A DNA stretch of 64,000 bases from Corynebacterium atrinae (GCF_030408455.1 NZ_CP046977.1:310001-374000), one strand, 5' to 3'. Counted from the first letter of the stretch, positions 17,793-27,265 are shown. Translations and numbers: made by a program. Notes: a model not told the origin generated them from the sequence alone.

Positions 17793-18296
17793 ATGCCCAG
17801 CATGTTCCCTGGAATGTATCGTTCGCCGGATGATCCGAACCGGCGCCTGCGAAGCGACGGTGCCTCCGATCCCGCTGATGGGTCCTGGCCACCCGTGCTG
17901 CGCTGGGGTTACTGGGTGTGCGTCGCGGCGGCCATTTTCATGACTTTCTCGGGTCTGGTGATGTTCGCATTGCCCGTCGAGGATCGGGCCGGAGCCGCAC
18001 CCGAGGTCATTGAAGCTTTCCACCGCAATGTTCGTTTCGTGGCCATTTTCAACGTCGTCGCCGGAGTGCTCGTGGCCGCCCTGGCTGCGCAGCTGAAGTC
18101 CGCGGGCCTCGTCTCGCGCCGCGTCCTCATCGTCGTCATCGCTTTGGCCGTTTTCTGCAACGTCGCCGCCTTCGCCATCCAGGTCGGCGGGCTAGCCATG
18201 ATTGTCATCGTTATCCTCCTCGCCGTGGCCGCCTTCTTGGTGTTCCGCCCGGCATCCAATCGCTACTTTGCCCGCGCCAACGGCCGGAACTACTAG
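17793..18296 (+). CDS. Small four-helix membrane protein in hem cluster
   Basis: 167 residues, ATG at 17793, nine bp after the preceding gene. A Pro/Gly-rich cytoplasmic N-terminus of about 35 residues precedes four hydrophobic segments (YWVCVAAAIFMTFSGLVMFAL, FVAIFNVVAGVLVAALAAQL, RVLIVVIALAVFCNVAAFAI, LAMIVIVILLAVAAFLVF). Function unknown. Its stop is 10 bp before the P-type ATPase homologue, so these three genes probably form one transcription unit with hemB. Confidence 0.8.
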   Translation: MPSMFPGMYRSPDDPNRRLRSDGASDPADGSWPPVLRWGYWVCVAAAIFMTFSGLVMFALPVEDRAGAAPEVIEAFHRNVRFVAIFNVVAGVLVAALAAQLKSAGLVSRRVLIVVIALAVFCNVAAFAIQVGGLAMIVIVILLAVAAFLVFRPASNRYFARANGRNY

Positions 18297-18306
18297 TCTT
18301 CGAATC

Positions 18307-20940
18307 ATGAATAACCGCTATGACGATGTCGTCTCCTCGGCGATCGCTGAGGCGAGGACCGCTGCCCGGGCAGCCGGCTTCAACGACATCGATGAGGAGC
18401 GCACCCAGCCCGCCGATCCCTCCGAGCGACCCAAAGTGTCCTACGCCTTCGACCTCACGGGCTTGGACAATGCCCCCGACATCGCCGACATCGAAGCCGC
18501 GCTTGAGCAAATCCACGGGGTGCGCGCCCGCTTGGTCTACCCCAACGCCACCGCGTGGGTGACCGCTCCCGATACGGTGGACCCCAACGACCTGATCCTC
18601 GTCATCGAGAGCTTTGGAGTGGGGGCCGTGCTCACCGACAGCTCCTTGCGCCGCCGGATTATGCACTCCCACTCGGGGGAAGGGCCGCTGACCCAACGGG
18701 CTGAGGTTCGCCCCAAGCGCCGTCGTTCATCCATGTCGTGGAAGTTCCGCCGACATCTGGAGCAAGAGGCACGTATCCAAGAACGGGCGCGGCGCGCCGG
18801 GTTCTTGAATAGCTCCCAGGAAAGCCTGCGCGATCCGGAGGCCAAAGGGCGCCAGGACATTTTGTTCACCGCCCGTGATCTGCTCACACCCACCCGGCTG
18901 TTCATCACACTTGTGCTCACCTTGCCGGTGCTGTTGCTCACGTACTTCCAGTCCCTGCAATTCGATGGCTGGCAGTGGGTGACTCTGGGGTTGGCGTTGC
19001 CGGTGGTGACGTGGGGCGCGTGGCCCTTCCACCGGGCCATGGCTGGCGGAGTGCGTCGCGGTCTGACCGCGCTGGACGCTGCGAGCTCGGTCGCGATAAT
19101 CGCCGCCACGATGTGGTCGATGGTCATGCTGGTTTTCACCCCGGCGGGTGATCTCGGCTGGCGGACGACGCCGTCGTGGTTCGCCTTCGACCACAACCGC
19201 ATTGTCGACGGTGAGCTCTTCCTCGACGTCGCCTGCGGCATGACGGTGCTGTTGCTGGTCGGGCGGTTGCTCACCATGCGTAGCCGCGTCAGCCTGCTCG
19301 ATGAGCTGGATGCCCGCCGGCCCAGCCCCCATGAACTGGTTGAGGTGGTGCAGAAGAAAGCCACCAGTGGCGACGGCGGCGTGGCCGGGGTAACCAAAGA
19401 GAAGATTCCGCTGCAGGAAGTGAATGTTGGCGACGACATCAGCGTCGAAGAGGGCCAGATCATTCCGGTCGACGGCCAGGTCGTGGGCGGGTCCTGCATG
19501 GCGTCGCCGGGCTTGTTCGGCTCGGGTCCGGCCGATATTCAGGACGTCAAGGTTAATTCCTACGTCTACGCCGGGACGAAGAACCTGCGGGGGCGCATTA
19601 AGGTGCGTGCTGCATACACCGGGCACGGCACTCGCCTGACCGCTATTCGCCGCTGGGTCTTCGCCGCGAACCAGAAGCAGATCCAATCAACGTTGCTGTC
19701 TACTCGTACCGCCGCAATGCTGATCCCCGCTGCTTTCGGTATCGCCGTCCTCGATTTCTTGTTGTGGGTGCTCATCGCCGGCAACTTCAACGCGGCCTTC
19801 GCCACGTCCCTGGCGGTGCTTGCTTCGGTCGCGCCGGTCGCAATTGCTTTGTCGCCAGCCTTGGCTATCCGCAACGGTATTGAATCCGCCGCCCGCAACG
19901 GCGTGCTTATTCGCGATGGAAGCATCGTGCGGGTGATTGAAAACATCGACACGGTGATCTTCAACCGAGTAGGCACGCTGGCGGAGACCGGCATGACCGT
20001 GGAGACGGTCACCGCCGACCGGGGAGAAAACCCCGAACTGGTGCTGCGCGTGGCCGGGGCTCTGGCCATGGAATCCGATCATCCCGTCTCCCGCGCCTTG
20101 GTCCGGGCGGCACGCGAGGCCCGCGACTTCGGTACCGGCGGTGAGGAAGTCCCCCACTGGATCGACGTCAGCCACTTTGAGATCGGGCCCGAGGGAGACT
20201 TCCGCGGACACATCGAGCTGCCAGTTACCGACGACAGCGGGCACGTGAGTATGCAGCCGATGGAGGCCCGGTTGTGGCGACCGCTCAACATGTCTCAGCT
20301 CCAGGGGCGTCTGGCAGCGGCGGCAGTCTCCGGCGGTACGCCATTGGTCGTGCGCTGGAAAGGACGTGATCGGGGCGTGATTACCCTGCGCGATACGGTC
20401 AAGGATGACGCCGAGGAAGCAATCCATGACCTGAGCGACATGGGGATTGAAACGATGATGCTGTCCCGCGATACCTACCCCGTGGCGCGCCGCATTGCCG
20501 ACCGCATTGGCATCGACCACGTTCTCGCGGGCATTGCTCCGGGCAAGAAGGCCCAGGCAGTGCGCTCGGTGCATACCCGCGGGGCGACAGTCGGCATGGT
20601 GGGGGATGCGTCGGTGCTCAGTTCCCTGCGGGTGGCGGACGTGGGCATCCTCATGGGAACGGATGCCCAGGTTGATCGCATCGCGCATTCCGAACACCCA
20701 GACGTCGACGCGATTGTCCTGCGCCCGGATGTCACGGCGATCCCGCAGCTCATCGTTCACTGTCGGCGTATCTGCCGGATCATTGACCGCAACATCGTGT
20801 TCGCCTGGACCTACAACGGCCTGGCTGTGCTGGCCTCGATCGCTGGCGTGCTTCATCCGATGGCGGCGACGGTCCTCATGCTGGGCTCCTCCCTCATTAT
20901 TGAGGCGCGCTCGAACCGGGCGCGAGTGTTCCGCCGCTAG
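18307..20940 (+). CDS. Degenerate P1B-type ATPase homologue lacking catalytic Asp
   Basis: 877 residues, laid out like a heavy-metal P-type ATPase (CtpA/CtpB class). N-terminus: an HMA-like fold (about residues 40-105) without CxxC. Then membrane segments and an actuator-like domain (NVGDDISVEEGQIIPVDGQV) with no TGES loop. The membrane CPC metal motif reads ALSPALA (S516-P517). The phosphorylation motif DKTGTLT reads FNRVGTLAE, so the phosphorylated Asp is Asn553. H592 of the HP motif (ESDHPVSRAL) is kept. The hinge GDGxND reads GDASVLS, keeping only the first Asp (D767). Overall fold and length are preserved with no stops, arguing for a maintained pseudoenzyme. I chose ATG 18307, 10 bp after the preceding gene. 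Any role in heme or metal handling is inference. Confidence 0.88.
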   Translation: MNNRYDDVVSSAIAEARTAARAAGFNDIDEERTQPADPSERPKVSYAFDLTGLDNAPDIADIEAALEQIHGVRARLVYPNATAWVTAPDTVDPNDLILVIESFGVGAVLTDSSLRRRIMHSHSGEGPLTQRAEVRPKRRRSSMSWKFRRHLEQEARIQERARRAGFLNSSQESLRDPEAKGRQDILFTARDLLTPTRLFITLVLTLPVLLLTYFQSLQFDGWQWVTLGLALPVVTWGAWPFHRAMAGGVRRGLTALDAASSVAIIAATMWSMVMLVFTPAGDLGWRTTPSWFAFDHNRIVDGELFLDVACGMTVLLLVGRLLTMRSRVSLLDELDARRPSPHELVEVVQKKATSGDGGVAGVTKEKIPLQEVNVGDDISVEEGQIIPVDGQVVGGSCMASPGLFGSGPADIQDVKVNSYVYAGTKNLRGRIKVRAAYTGHGTRLTAIRRWVFAANQKQIQSTLLSTRTAAMLIPAAFGIAVLDFLLWVLIAGNFNAAFATSLAVLASVAPVAIALSPALAIRNGIESAARNGVLIRDGSIVRVIENIDTVIFNRVGTLAETGMTVETVTADRGENPELVLRVAGALAMESDHPVSRALVRAAREARDFGTGGEEVPHWIDVSHFEIGPEGDFRGHIELPVTDDSGHVSMQPMEARLWRPLNMSQLQGRLAAAAVSGGTPLVVRWKGRDRGVITLRDTVKDDAEEAIHDLSDMGIETMMLSRDTYPVARRIADRIGIDHVLAGIAPGKKAQAVRSVHTRGATVGMVGDASVLSSLRVADVGILMGTDAQVDRIAHSEHPDVDAIVLRPDVTAIPQLIVHCRRICRIIDRNIVFAWTYNGLAVLASIAGVLHPMAATVLMLGSSLIIEARSNRARVFRR

Positions 20941-20984
20941 TTGGGAATGCGTCCGTTTAGGCCGTATCCAACTTATGGACCACA

Positions 20985-22058
20985 ATGGACGCTATGACTC
21001 GCCGCACCCTCATCGACGCCCCGCTTCTCGACGCCGCTGTCCCCGGCCGCACCCCCACCCGCACCCCCGTCTGGTTCATGCGCCAGGCCGGCCGTTCCCT
21101 GCCGGAATACCGGCAGGTTCGGGAGGGCATCGACATGCTCGATTCTTGTTTCATGCCGGAGCTGTTGGCGGAGATCACCATGCAGCCGGTGCGCCGTCAC
21201 GATGTTGACGCGGCGATCTTGTTCTCCGACATCGTCGTGCCGCTGAAAGCGGCCGGCGTCGGGGTGAACATTGTGGCGGGCCGCGGACCGGTGATGGATA
21301 GTGCCATCCGGAGCCGCGCGGACGTCGATAAGCTGGCCATCCTGGAGGCGGACGTGCCGGAAGTGAGTGCCGGGATCGAGATCATCCTCGACGAGCTGAC
21401 TGACTCGCAGGCCCTCATCGGTTTCGTGGGGGCGCCGTTTACGCTGGCCAGCTACCTAGTGGAGGGTGGGCCGAGTAAGAACCACGAGAAGACGAAGGCC
21501 ATGATGCACAGCGAGCCCGAGACGTGGCACGCCCTCATGCGTCGCCTGACGCCGACGATCATTCGCTTCCTGCAGCTGCAGATCGACGCCGGAATTGACG
21601 CCATGCAGCTGTTCGATTCCTGGGCGGGGTTCCTCACCGAGCGCGATTATCGCGAGTTCGTGCTGCCGTATTCCACCGAGATCCTTGCCGCTATCGAGGA
21701 CGCCGGCATTCCCCGCATCCACTTCGGCGTGGGTACCGGCGAGCTGCTTGGTGCCATGAGCGAGGCCGGTTCCGAGGTCATGGGAGTGGATTGGCGAGTC
21801 CCGCTGGACCAGGCCGCCGCGCGGATCAACGCGGTGAGCGGGCCGAAGGTGCTGCAGGGCAACCTGGACCCGGCGATGCTGTTCGCTGGGCGTAGCGTGG
21901 TGGAGCGGGAGGTCGCGCGCATTAAGTCCGAGGCGGCCGCCGCCATTGCCGCAGGTGATGCCACCGGCCACATTTTCAACCTCGGCCACGGCGTCTTGCC
22001 CACCACCCCGGCGGAGGCCATCACCGAGGCCGTCGCCATCGTTCACGGAGAAAACTAG
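20985..22058 (+). CDS. hemE: Uroporphyrinogen decarboxylase
   Basis: Decarboxylates the four acetates of uroporphyrinogen III to give coproporphyrinogen III. 357 residues. The N-terminal signature PVWFMRQAGRSLPEYR with its catalytic Arg residues is intact, as are ILFSDIVVPLKAAG and GFVGAPFTLASYLVEGG. FNLGHGVLPTTP lies near the C-terminus. ATG at 20985; a second in-frame ATG is at 20994. The stop overlaps the hemY GTG by one base (TAGTG). Confidence 0.97.
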   Translation: MDAMTRRTLIDAPLLDAAVPGRTPTRTPVWFMRQAGRSLPEYRQVREGIDMLDSCFMPELLAEITMQPVRRHDVDAAILFSDIVVPLKAAGVGVNIVAGRGPVMDSAIRSRADVDKLAILEADVPEVSAGIEIILDELTDSQALIGFVGAPFTLASYLVEGGPSKNHEKTKAMMHSEPETWHALMRRLTPTIIRFLQLQIDAGIDAMQLFDSWAGFLTERDYREFVLPYSTEILAAIEDAGIPRIHFGVGTGELLGAMSEAGSEVMGVDWRVPLDQAAARINAVSGPKVLQGNLDPAMLFAGRSVVEREVARIKSEAAAAIAAGDATGHIFNLGHGVLPTTPAEAITEAVAIVHGEN

Positions 22059-23443
22059 TGCGCTACGCCATCATCGGAGCCGGTCTCGCCGGCCTCGTCA
22101 CTGCTACCGAGATCCGCCGCGCGGACGCCGACGCCGCCATCGATGTCTTCGAGGCCGAGGACCGCATTGGCGGCAAGCTGTTCACCGTGCCCTTCGCCTC
22201 CGGGCCGACGGACATGGGCGCCGAGGCCTACCTCGCCTTCCGCTCGGATGCGACCGACTACTTCGAAGGCCTGGGGTTGGGTGAGCTGCTGCGCTACCCC
22301 TCGGACCTGCGCTCGCTCGTCTATTCCGGCGGCCAGACGCGGGCACTGCCCGCCGTCGGCGTCATGGGCATTCCGTCTAGCTCCGAGCCGATCGCCCATC
22401 TGGTCTCGGCGGAGACCGCCTCGCGTATCGACGCCGAAGGGGACCAGGACAGCATCACCTGGCCGGTCGGCGGGGACCTCAACTTGGGTGCTTTGATCCG
22501 CGAGCGCTATGGCGACGAGGTCGTTGACCGCGTGGTGTCCTCCCTGCTCGGTGGGGTGTACTCCTGCCTCGCCGATGACCTGGGCGTGCGTGCGACGGTG
22601 CCGCAGTTGGCGTTGGCCTTCGACGCACTGGCTGAGGCTGGTGAGAAGGTCACGTTGTCGGGGGCGGTGGCGCGGGTGGAATCCCAGCGCCCGGCTCGCA
22701 GTGGTGACCCGAAGCCAGTGTTCGCCTCCTTCGACGGCGGGTACGCGGTTGTCTATGAGGCCCTTGCCGAGGCATCTGGCGCCGACATTCACCTTGATGC
22801 CTTCGTCTCGGGCGTGACCCGCGGAGTGGGCGGCTTCACCATCACTGGGGCGGGCGAAGGCACCTACGACCGCGTCGTCTTTGCCACTCCGGCGCCGACG
22901 ACCGCGATGCTGCTGCGTTCGCTGTCCCCGGAGGCGTCGGCGGCGCTGAAGTCCATCAAGCTGGCCTCCTCCGTCGTCGTGGGCATGAAGTTCGATTCCG
23001 CCGAGGGCCTGCCGGACAACTCCGGCGTGCTCGTCGCCGCCGATGAGCCCGGTGTGCGGGCCAAGGCTTTTACCCTGTCGTCGAAGAAATGGCCCCACCT
23101 GAGTGAACGGGGCGGTGCCTTCGTGCGCGCCAGCTTCGGCCGCTTCGGCGACGATGAGATCGTGCGCGCCGACGAAGACGACCTCGTCGACTGGGCCCTG
23201 GATGACCTGCAGACGGTTACTGGTTTCGACGGCCGCGAGGCCGGGCTGGCGGAGATCTACGTCCAGCGCTGGTTCGGCGGCTTGCCCCGCTACGACGAGA
23301 CCCACCTGGCCACCGTGCAGGCCGTGCGTTCCGAGCTGGCCTCAGTCCCGGGGGTCGAGGTCACCGGGGCCTGGGCTGGGGGAGTGGGGGTCCCGGCGGT
23401 CATCGCCGACGCCCGCGCGACCGTCGCCCGTTTGCTAGGCTGA
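22058..23443 (+). CDS. hemY: HemY/CgoX-type coproporphyrinogen (protoporphyrinogen) oxidase
   Basis: FAD enzyme that aromatises the porphyrinogen ring. In actinobacteria this protein uses coproporphyrinogen III (CgoX) in the coproporphyrin-dependent route. 461 residues. N-terminal dinucleotide loop YAIIGAGLAGLVTATEI, then VFEAEDRIGGKLFTV; C-terminal FAD region EVTGAWAGGVGVPAVIADA. The GTG start overlaps the hemE stop by one base. The terminal ferrochelatase and HemQ genes are not in the window. Confidence 0.94.
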   Translation: MRYAIIGAGLAGLVTATEIRRADADAAIDVFEAEDRIGGKLFTVPFASGPTDMGAEAYLAFRSDATDYFEGLGLGELLRYPSDLRSLVYSGGQTRALPAVGVMGIPSSSEPIAHLVSAETASRIDAEGDQDSITWPVGGDLNLGALIRERYGDEVVDRVVSSLLGGVYSCLADDLGVRATVPQLALAFDALAEAGEKVTLSGAVARVESQRPARSGDPKPVFASFDGGYAVVYEALAEASGADIHLDAFVSGVTRGVGGFTITGAGEGTYDRVVFATPAPTTAMLLRSLSPEASAALKSIKLASSVVVGMKFDSAEGLPDNSGVLVAADEPGVRAKAFTLSSKKWPHLSERGGAFVRASFGRFGDDEIVRADEDDLVDWALDDLQTVTGFDGREAGLAEIYVQRWFGGLPRYDETHLATVQAVRSELASVPGVEVTGAWAGGVGVPAVIADARATVARLLG

Positions 23444-23470
23444 CCGGATATCTAGCCCCGCCTGGTGGGG

Positions 23471-23512
23471 CCCGGACGAGGGAGCCGTACCCGGAGTCGC
23501 GACAAGACGGCC
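23471..23512 (+). promoter_or_regulatory. Guanidine-III (ykkC-III) riboswitch
   Basis: The stretch cccggacgagggagccgtac followed by ccggagtcgcgacaagacgg matches my memory of the ykkC-III/guanidine-III consensus (CCGGACGAGG...CCGUACCCGG...GACAAGACGG), a small pseudoknot that binds guanidinium. It ends 15 bp before the GTG of an SMR exporter, so control is probably at translation initiation. A GC hairpin at 23455-23471 precedes it. Confidence 0.9.
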
Positions 23513-23526
23513 AGAAAGATTGTGTC

Positions 23527-23847
23527 GTGACTATGTCGTGGATTGTTCTGCTCGTCTCCGGGGCATTCGAAGCTGTCTGGGCCGTGGCCTTGGATAAGTC
23601 AGCGGGGTTCAGCCGTCTCATCCCCTCCCTCGTGTTCGTTGTTGCCCTGGTTATCTCCATGGGCGGGCTGGCCTGGTCGCTAAAGAACCTCCCCCTGGGA
23701 ACCGCTTATGCGGTGTGGGTGGGAGTCGGGGCCACGCTGGCTGTGCTGTACTCTTTTTCCACTGGTCAGGAGGCGATCAGCGTGCTCAAGGTGCTCTTCC
23801 TGCTCATGGTCGTGGGCGGCATTATTGGCCTGAAGGTGGTGGGGTAA
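23527..23847 (+). CDS. SMR-family guanidinium exporter (Gdx/SugE type)
   Basis: 106 residues and four hydrophobic helices. The N-terminal helix carries the essential Glu in [14 protein letters not shown], and the sequence [19 protein letters not shown] resembles SugE/Gdx rather than EmrE-type drug pumps. [15 protein letters not shown] in helix 3 is the SMR dimer signature. GTG start at 23527 (an ATG follows at 23533). The guanidine-III riboswitch just upstream makes guanidinium the likely substrate. Gdx exports guanidinium in exchange for protons. It appears to be an insertion between hemY and hemL. Confidence 0.9.
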   Translation: MTMSWIVLLVSGAFEAVWAVALDKSAGFSRLIPSLVFVVALVISMGGLAWSLKNLPLGTAYAVWVGVGATLAVLYSFSTGQEAISVLKVLFLLMVVGGIIGLKVVG

Positions 23848-23894
23848 CCCCCACCCTATGGACTACCCCGCCGTACCCCCTACAATGGGTTCCC

Positions 23895-25211
23895 ATGACT
23901 ACCGCCGATGTGACCTCCGCCCACACCACCGCGTCTGCCCGGTCGTTTGAGCGCGCCCGCGCCCTCATCCCCGGCGGCGTGAATTCCCCGGTGCGGGCCT
24001 TCGGATCGGTCGGCGGCCAAACCCGCTTCATCGAGTCGGCCTCCGGGTCGCGTTTGCGGGATGTCGACGGCAACGAATACGTGGACCTGGTGTGCTCCTG
24101 GGGCCCGATGATCCACGGCAACGCCCACCCCGAGGTCGTTGAGGCCGTGCAGCAGGCGGTGACCAAGGGCCTTTCCTTCGGTGCCCCCACCAACGCTGAG
24201 ACCGAATTGGCGCAGATGATCGTGGACCGGACCAGCGTCGAAGAGGTGCGCCTGGTCAACTCCGGCACCGAGGCCACCATGTCGGCCGTGCGCCTGGCCC
24301 GGGGTTTTACCGGCCGCGCCAAGATCATCAAGTTTGACGGCTGCTACCACGGGCACGTCGACGCCCTCCTCGCCGCTGCCGGGTCCGGCGTTGCCACCTT
24401 CGCGCTACCTGACTCCCCGGGGGTGACCGGGGCGTCGGCCGCCGACACCATCGTCGTTCCCTACAACGACCTCGCCGCCGTGCGTCGCGCCTTCGACGAG
24501 AACCCGGGTGAGATCGCCTGCATCATCGCCGAGGCCTCCGCCGGCAACATGGGCGCTGTCGCCCCGCGCGACGGCTTCAATGCGGCGCTGAAGGAACTGG
24601 CCCACGCCAACGGCGCCCTCCTCATCCTCGACGAAGTGATGACCGGCTTCCGCACCTCCTACTCCGGCTGGTTCGGCGTCGATGGCGTGGCCGGTGACCT
24701 CACCACCTTCGGCAAGGTCGTCTCCGGCGGCCTGCCTGCCGCGGCCTTCGGTGGGCGTCGCGACATCATGGAGCACCTCGCCCCCAACGGCCCCGTGTAC
24801 CAAGCGGGCACCCTCTCCGGAAACCCGGTGGCGATGGCCGCCGGTATGGCCTCCCTGCGCCTGGCCAGCGAGGACATCTACCCGGTGCTCACCGCCAACG
24901 CCGACCGCCTGGCCGGGCTCATTTCCAGCGCCCTGAATAAGGAGGGCGTGGCCCACCACATCCAGCGCGCCGCCACGATGCTCTCCATCCGTTTCGCCGA
25001 GGGCGAGGGGCACAACTTCGATGAGATGAAGGCAGCAGACACGTTCCGCTTCCCGCCCTTCTTCCACGCGCTGCTGGACCACGGGGTCTACGCCCCGCCG
25101 AGCGTGTATGAAACGTGGTTTGTGTCCACCGCCCTCACCGACGATGATTTCAAGAGGATTGAGAGCGCCCTCGTCCCCGCCTCGCAGGCCGCCGCCGCAG
25201 CAACTGCTTAA
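23895..25211 (+). CDS. hemL: Glutamate-1-semialdehyde 2,1-aminomutase
   Basis: PLP enzyme that turns glutamate-1-semialdehyde into 5-aminolevulinate, the step after HemA. 438 residues from the ATG at 23895 ([14 protein letters not shown]). [15 protein letters not shown] at the N-terminus, [20 protein letters not shown], and the PLP lysine K274 in [18 protein letters not shown]. Frame upstream of 23895 overlaps the SMR gene and is not conserved. It is followed 10 bp later by a phosphoglycerate-mutase-like gene. Confidence 0.97.
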   Translation: MTTADVTSAHTTASARSFERARALIPGGVNSPVRAFGSVGGQTRFIESASGSRLRDVDGNEYVDLVCSWGPMIHGNAHPEVVEAVQQAVTKGLSFGAPTNAETELAQMIVDRTSVEEVRLVNSGTEATMSAVRLARGFTGRAKIIKFDGCYHGHVDALLAAAGSGVATFALPDSPGVTGASAADTIVVPYNDLAAVRRAFDENPGEIACIIAEASAGNMGAVAPRDGFNAALKELAHANGALLILDEVMTGFRTSYSGWFGVDGVAGDLTTFGKVVSGGLPAAAFGGRRDIMEHLAPNGPVYQAGTLSGNPVAMAAGMASLRLASEDIYPVLTANADRLAGLISSALNKEGVAHHIQRAATMLSIRFAEGEGHNFDEMKAADTFRFPPFFHALLDHGVYAPPSVYETWFVSTALTDDDFKRIESALVPASQAAAAATA

Positions 25212-25221
25212 AGGAACCTTC

Positions 25222-25824
25222 ATGAGCACCACGATCGTCCACCTCGTACGCCACGGCGAGGTCCATAATCCCGACAAGATCCTGTACGGAACGATCCCCG
25301 GCTACCACCTGTCCTCGCGGGGCCGCTCCCAAGCTGCCCGCACGGCCCGCTCCTTCGAGGGCCACGACGTCACCTACCTGGGTGCCTCGCCCTTGCAGCG
25401 GGCACAGGAAACCTCCGAGCCCTTCGCCGAGATCACTGGGCTCGAGGTGGACACGGTGGACGGGATCGTCGAGGCGGGCAACCGTTTCGAGGGCCTGCGC
25501 ACCAAGGGCTGGCGCTCCCAGTTGTGGAACCCGGTCCGCTGGCCGCTCATGCTCAACCCCATCGAGCCGAGCTGGGGCGAGGCCTACGTGGATATCGCCG
25601 AGCGGATGATGAAGGCCGTCGAGCGGGCGCGCGCTCAGGCGGAGGGGCACGAGGCCATCCTCATTAGCCATCAGCTTCCCATCGTCATGGTGCAGCGTGC
25701 CGCTCGGGAGCTGCCGTTGGCCCATGCCGGGCGGGAATGCGACCTCGCCTCCGTCACCTCCTTGGTGTTCGATGGCGCGGAGATCACCGACATTTTCTAT
25801 TCCACTCCGGCGAAGGACATCTGA
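25222..25824 (+). CDS. Histidine phosphatase (phosphoglycerate mutase-like) protein
   Basis: 200 residues. The catalytic loop is VHLVRHGEVHNPD with RHG at the N-terminus; the second His is in ILISHQLPIVMVQRA, and an acid lies in SWGEAYVDIAERM. This is the broad-specificity phosphatase branch rather than glycolytic mutase, which is larger. AAGGAACC precedes the ATG at 25222. It sits between hemL and the cytochrome c maturation genes as in C. glutamicum and M. tuberculosis. Substrate unknown. Confidence 0.9.
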   Translation: MSTTIVHLVRHGEVHNPDKILYGTIPGYHLSSRGRSQAARTARSFEGHDVTYLGASPLQRAQETSEPFAEITGLEVDTVDGIVEAGNRFEGLRTKGWRSQLWNPVRWPLMLNPIEPSWGEAYVDIAERMMKAVERARAQAEGHEAILISHQLPIVMVQRAARELPLAHAGRECDLASVTSLVFDGAEITDIFYSTPAKDI

Positions 25825-25829
25825 CCGGG

Positions 25830-26423
25830 ATGCGCCTGAAAACCGTATCCGTGGTTCTTGCCGCGGCCTTGACCCTGAGCGCCTGCACCGCCGATGGTGA
25901 TGCCGCGAAGAATGCCGTCGCCGTCGGTGGTACCTTCCAATTCCACTCGCCCGGCGGCCAGGTAGAGATCTTCTACCCGGAGTCCGAGCGGGCGCCGTTG
26001 CCGAGCTTCACCGGCGAGTCCCTCACCCAGGAGGGCCAGGAGATCAGCCTCGATGATTTCGCTGGCGAGGTCGTCGTCCTTAACGCGTGGGGGCAGTGGT
26101 GTGCCCCCTGCCGTTCCGAGGCTGATGACCTCCAGGTTGCCCACGAGGAGCTGCAGAAGGTGGGCGGCACCGTCCTGGGCATCAACGTGCGCGACTACAA
26201 CCAGACCATTGCGCAGGACTTCCTCACCGACAACGGCCTGACCTACCCGTCGATCTATGATCCGCCGTTTAGGACCGCGGCCGTCCTCGGTGGCGTGCCG
26301 GCGTCCGTCATTCCGACGACGATCGTGCTGGATAAGCAACACCGCCCGGCCGCCGTCTTCCTCCGGGAGGTCACCTCCACCGATATTCTCGACGTCGCCC
26401 TTCCCTTGGCCCAGGAGTCCTAG
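25830..26423 (+). CDS. Thioredoxin-like lipoprotein of cytochrome c maturation (ResA/CcsX-like)
   Basis: 197 residues. The N-terminus MRLKTVSVVLAAALTLSACT is a lipoprotein signal (LSAC). The thioredoxin fold carries WGQWCAPCRSEADDL and the cis-Pro segment VPASVIPTTIVLD. In system II it reduces apocytochrome c cysteines before heme attachment, using electrons from CcdA. It starts 5 bp after the preceding gene and its stop overlaps the CcdA start, giving a tight operon. Confidence 0.92.
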   Translation: MRLKTVSVVLAAALTLSACTADGDAAKNAVAVGGTFQFHSPGGQVEIFYPESERAPLPSFTGESLTQEGQEISLDDFAGEVVVLNAWGQWCAPCRSEADDLQVAHEELQKVGGTVLGINVRDYNQTIAQDFLTDNGLTYPSIYDPPFRTAAVLGGVPASVIPTTIVLDKQHRPAAVFLREVTSTDILDVALPLAQES

Positions 26424-27235
26424 TGGTCGACGTGGTACTGGCCCAGGGTCTGGGACAACAATTTGCCGACGCCGCCGCCTCCGGCCCACTGTTGCTCGGT
26501 ATCCTCGCCGCCGCGGCGGCGGGACTGGTGTCATTCGCCTCGCCCTGCGTCGTTCCCCTCGTGCCTGGGTACATGTCCTACTTGGCGGGCATCGTTGGCG
26601 GTGAGATGACCATGGACGGCCGACATGGGCCGGTCGTCGCTAAGAAAAGGCAATGGGCGGTGGCCAGTGCCGCATTGTTGTTCATCCTCGGATTCACCGT
26701 GGTGTTTGTGCTGGCCACGGTGACGGTATTCGGGGCGATCAGTGCGCTGACGCTCAACGCTGAGACCCTCATGCGGGTCGGAGGCGTGATCACCATCCTC
26801 ATGGGCATCGTCTTCATGGGCCTGGTGCCCGTGCTCCAGCGCGATACGCGCATGGCGCCGAAACGCTGGACCACGTGGCTGGGCGCCCCGCTGCTGGGCG
26901 GAGTGTTCGCCCTCGGCTGGACCCCGTGCCTGGGGCCGACGCTGGCGGCCATCATCTCCGTATCCGCCGGCACCGAAGGCATGACTGCTGCCCGGGGTGT
27001 CATCCTCATCATCGGCTACTGCCTTGGGCTGGGGCTACCCTTCCTGCTCGTAGCGCTGGGCTCGGCCCGGGCGATGCGCACCATCGGATGGCTGAGCAAG
27101 CATTCGCGCGCCATCCAGATCACCGGCGGCGTGCTCATGATCCTCGTCGGGCTGGCCCTGGTGACCGGCGCGTGGGCGGAGTTCATCAACTGGGTGCGGC
27201 AGTGGACCGTGGAGTACGGCGCAACCTTGATCTAG
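26423..27235 (+). CDS. ccdA: CcdA cytochrome c biogenesis membrane protein
   Basis: Carries reducing equivalents from cytoplasmic thioredoxin across the membrane to the ResA-like protein. 270 residues with about six helices. The two redox cysteines are in FASPCVVPLVPGYMSYLAG (helix 1) and GWTPCLGPTLAAI (helix 4), the DsbD-family pair. GTG at 26423 overlaps the TAG of the preceding gene by one base. Confidence 0.95.
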   Translation: MVDVVLAQGLGQQFADAAASGPLLLGILAAAAAGLVSFASPCVVPLVPGYMSYLAGIVGGEMTMDGRHGPVVAKKRQWAVASAALLFILGFTVVFVLATVTVFGAISALTLNAETLMRVGGVITILMGIVFMGLVPVLQRDTRMAPKRWTTWLGAPLLGGVFALGWTPCLGPTLAAIISVSAGTEGMTAARGVILIIGYCLGLGLPFLLVALGSARAMRTIGWLSKHSRAIQITGGVLMILVGLALVTGAWAEFINWVRQWTVEYGATLI

Positions 27236-27265
27236 CCGCATGGCGGATCAACAACCAATCTAGGA

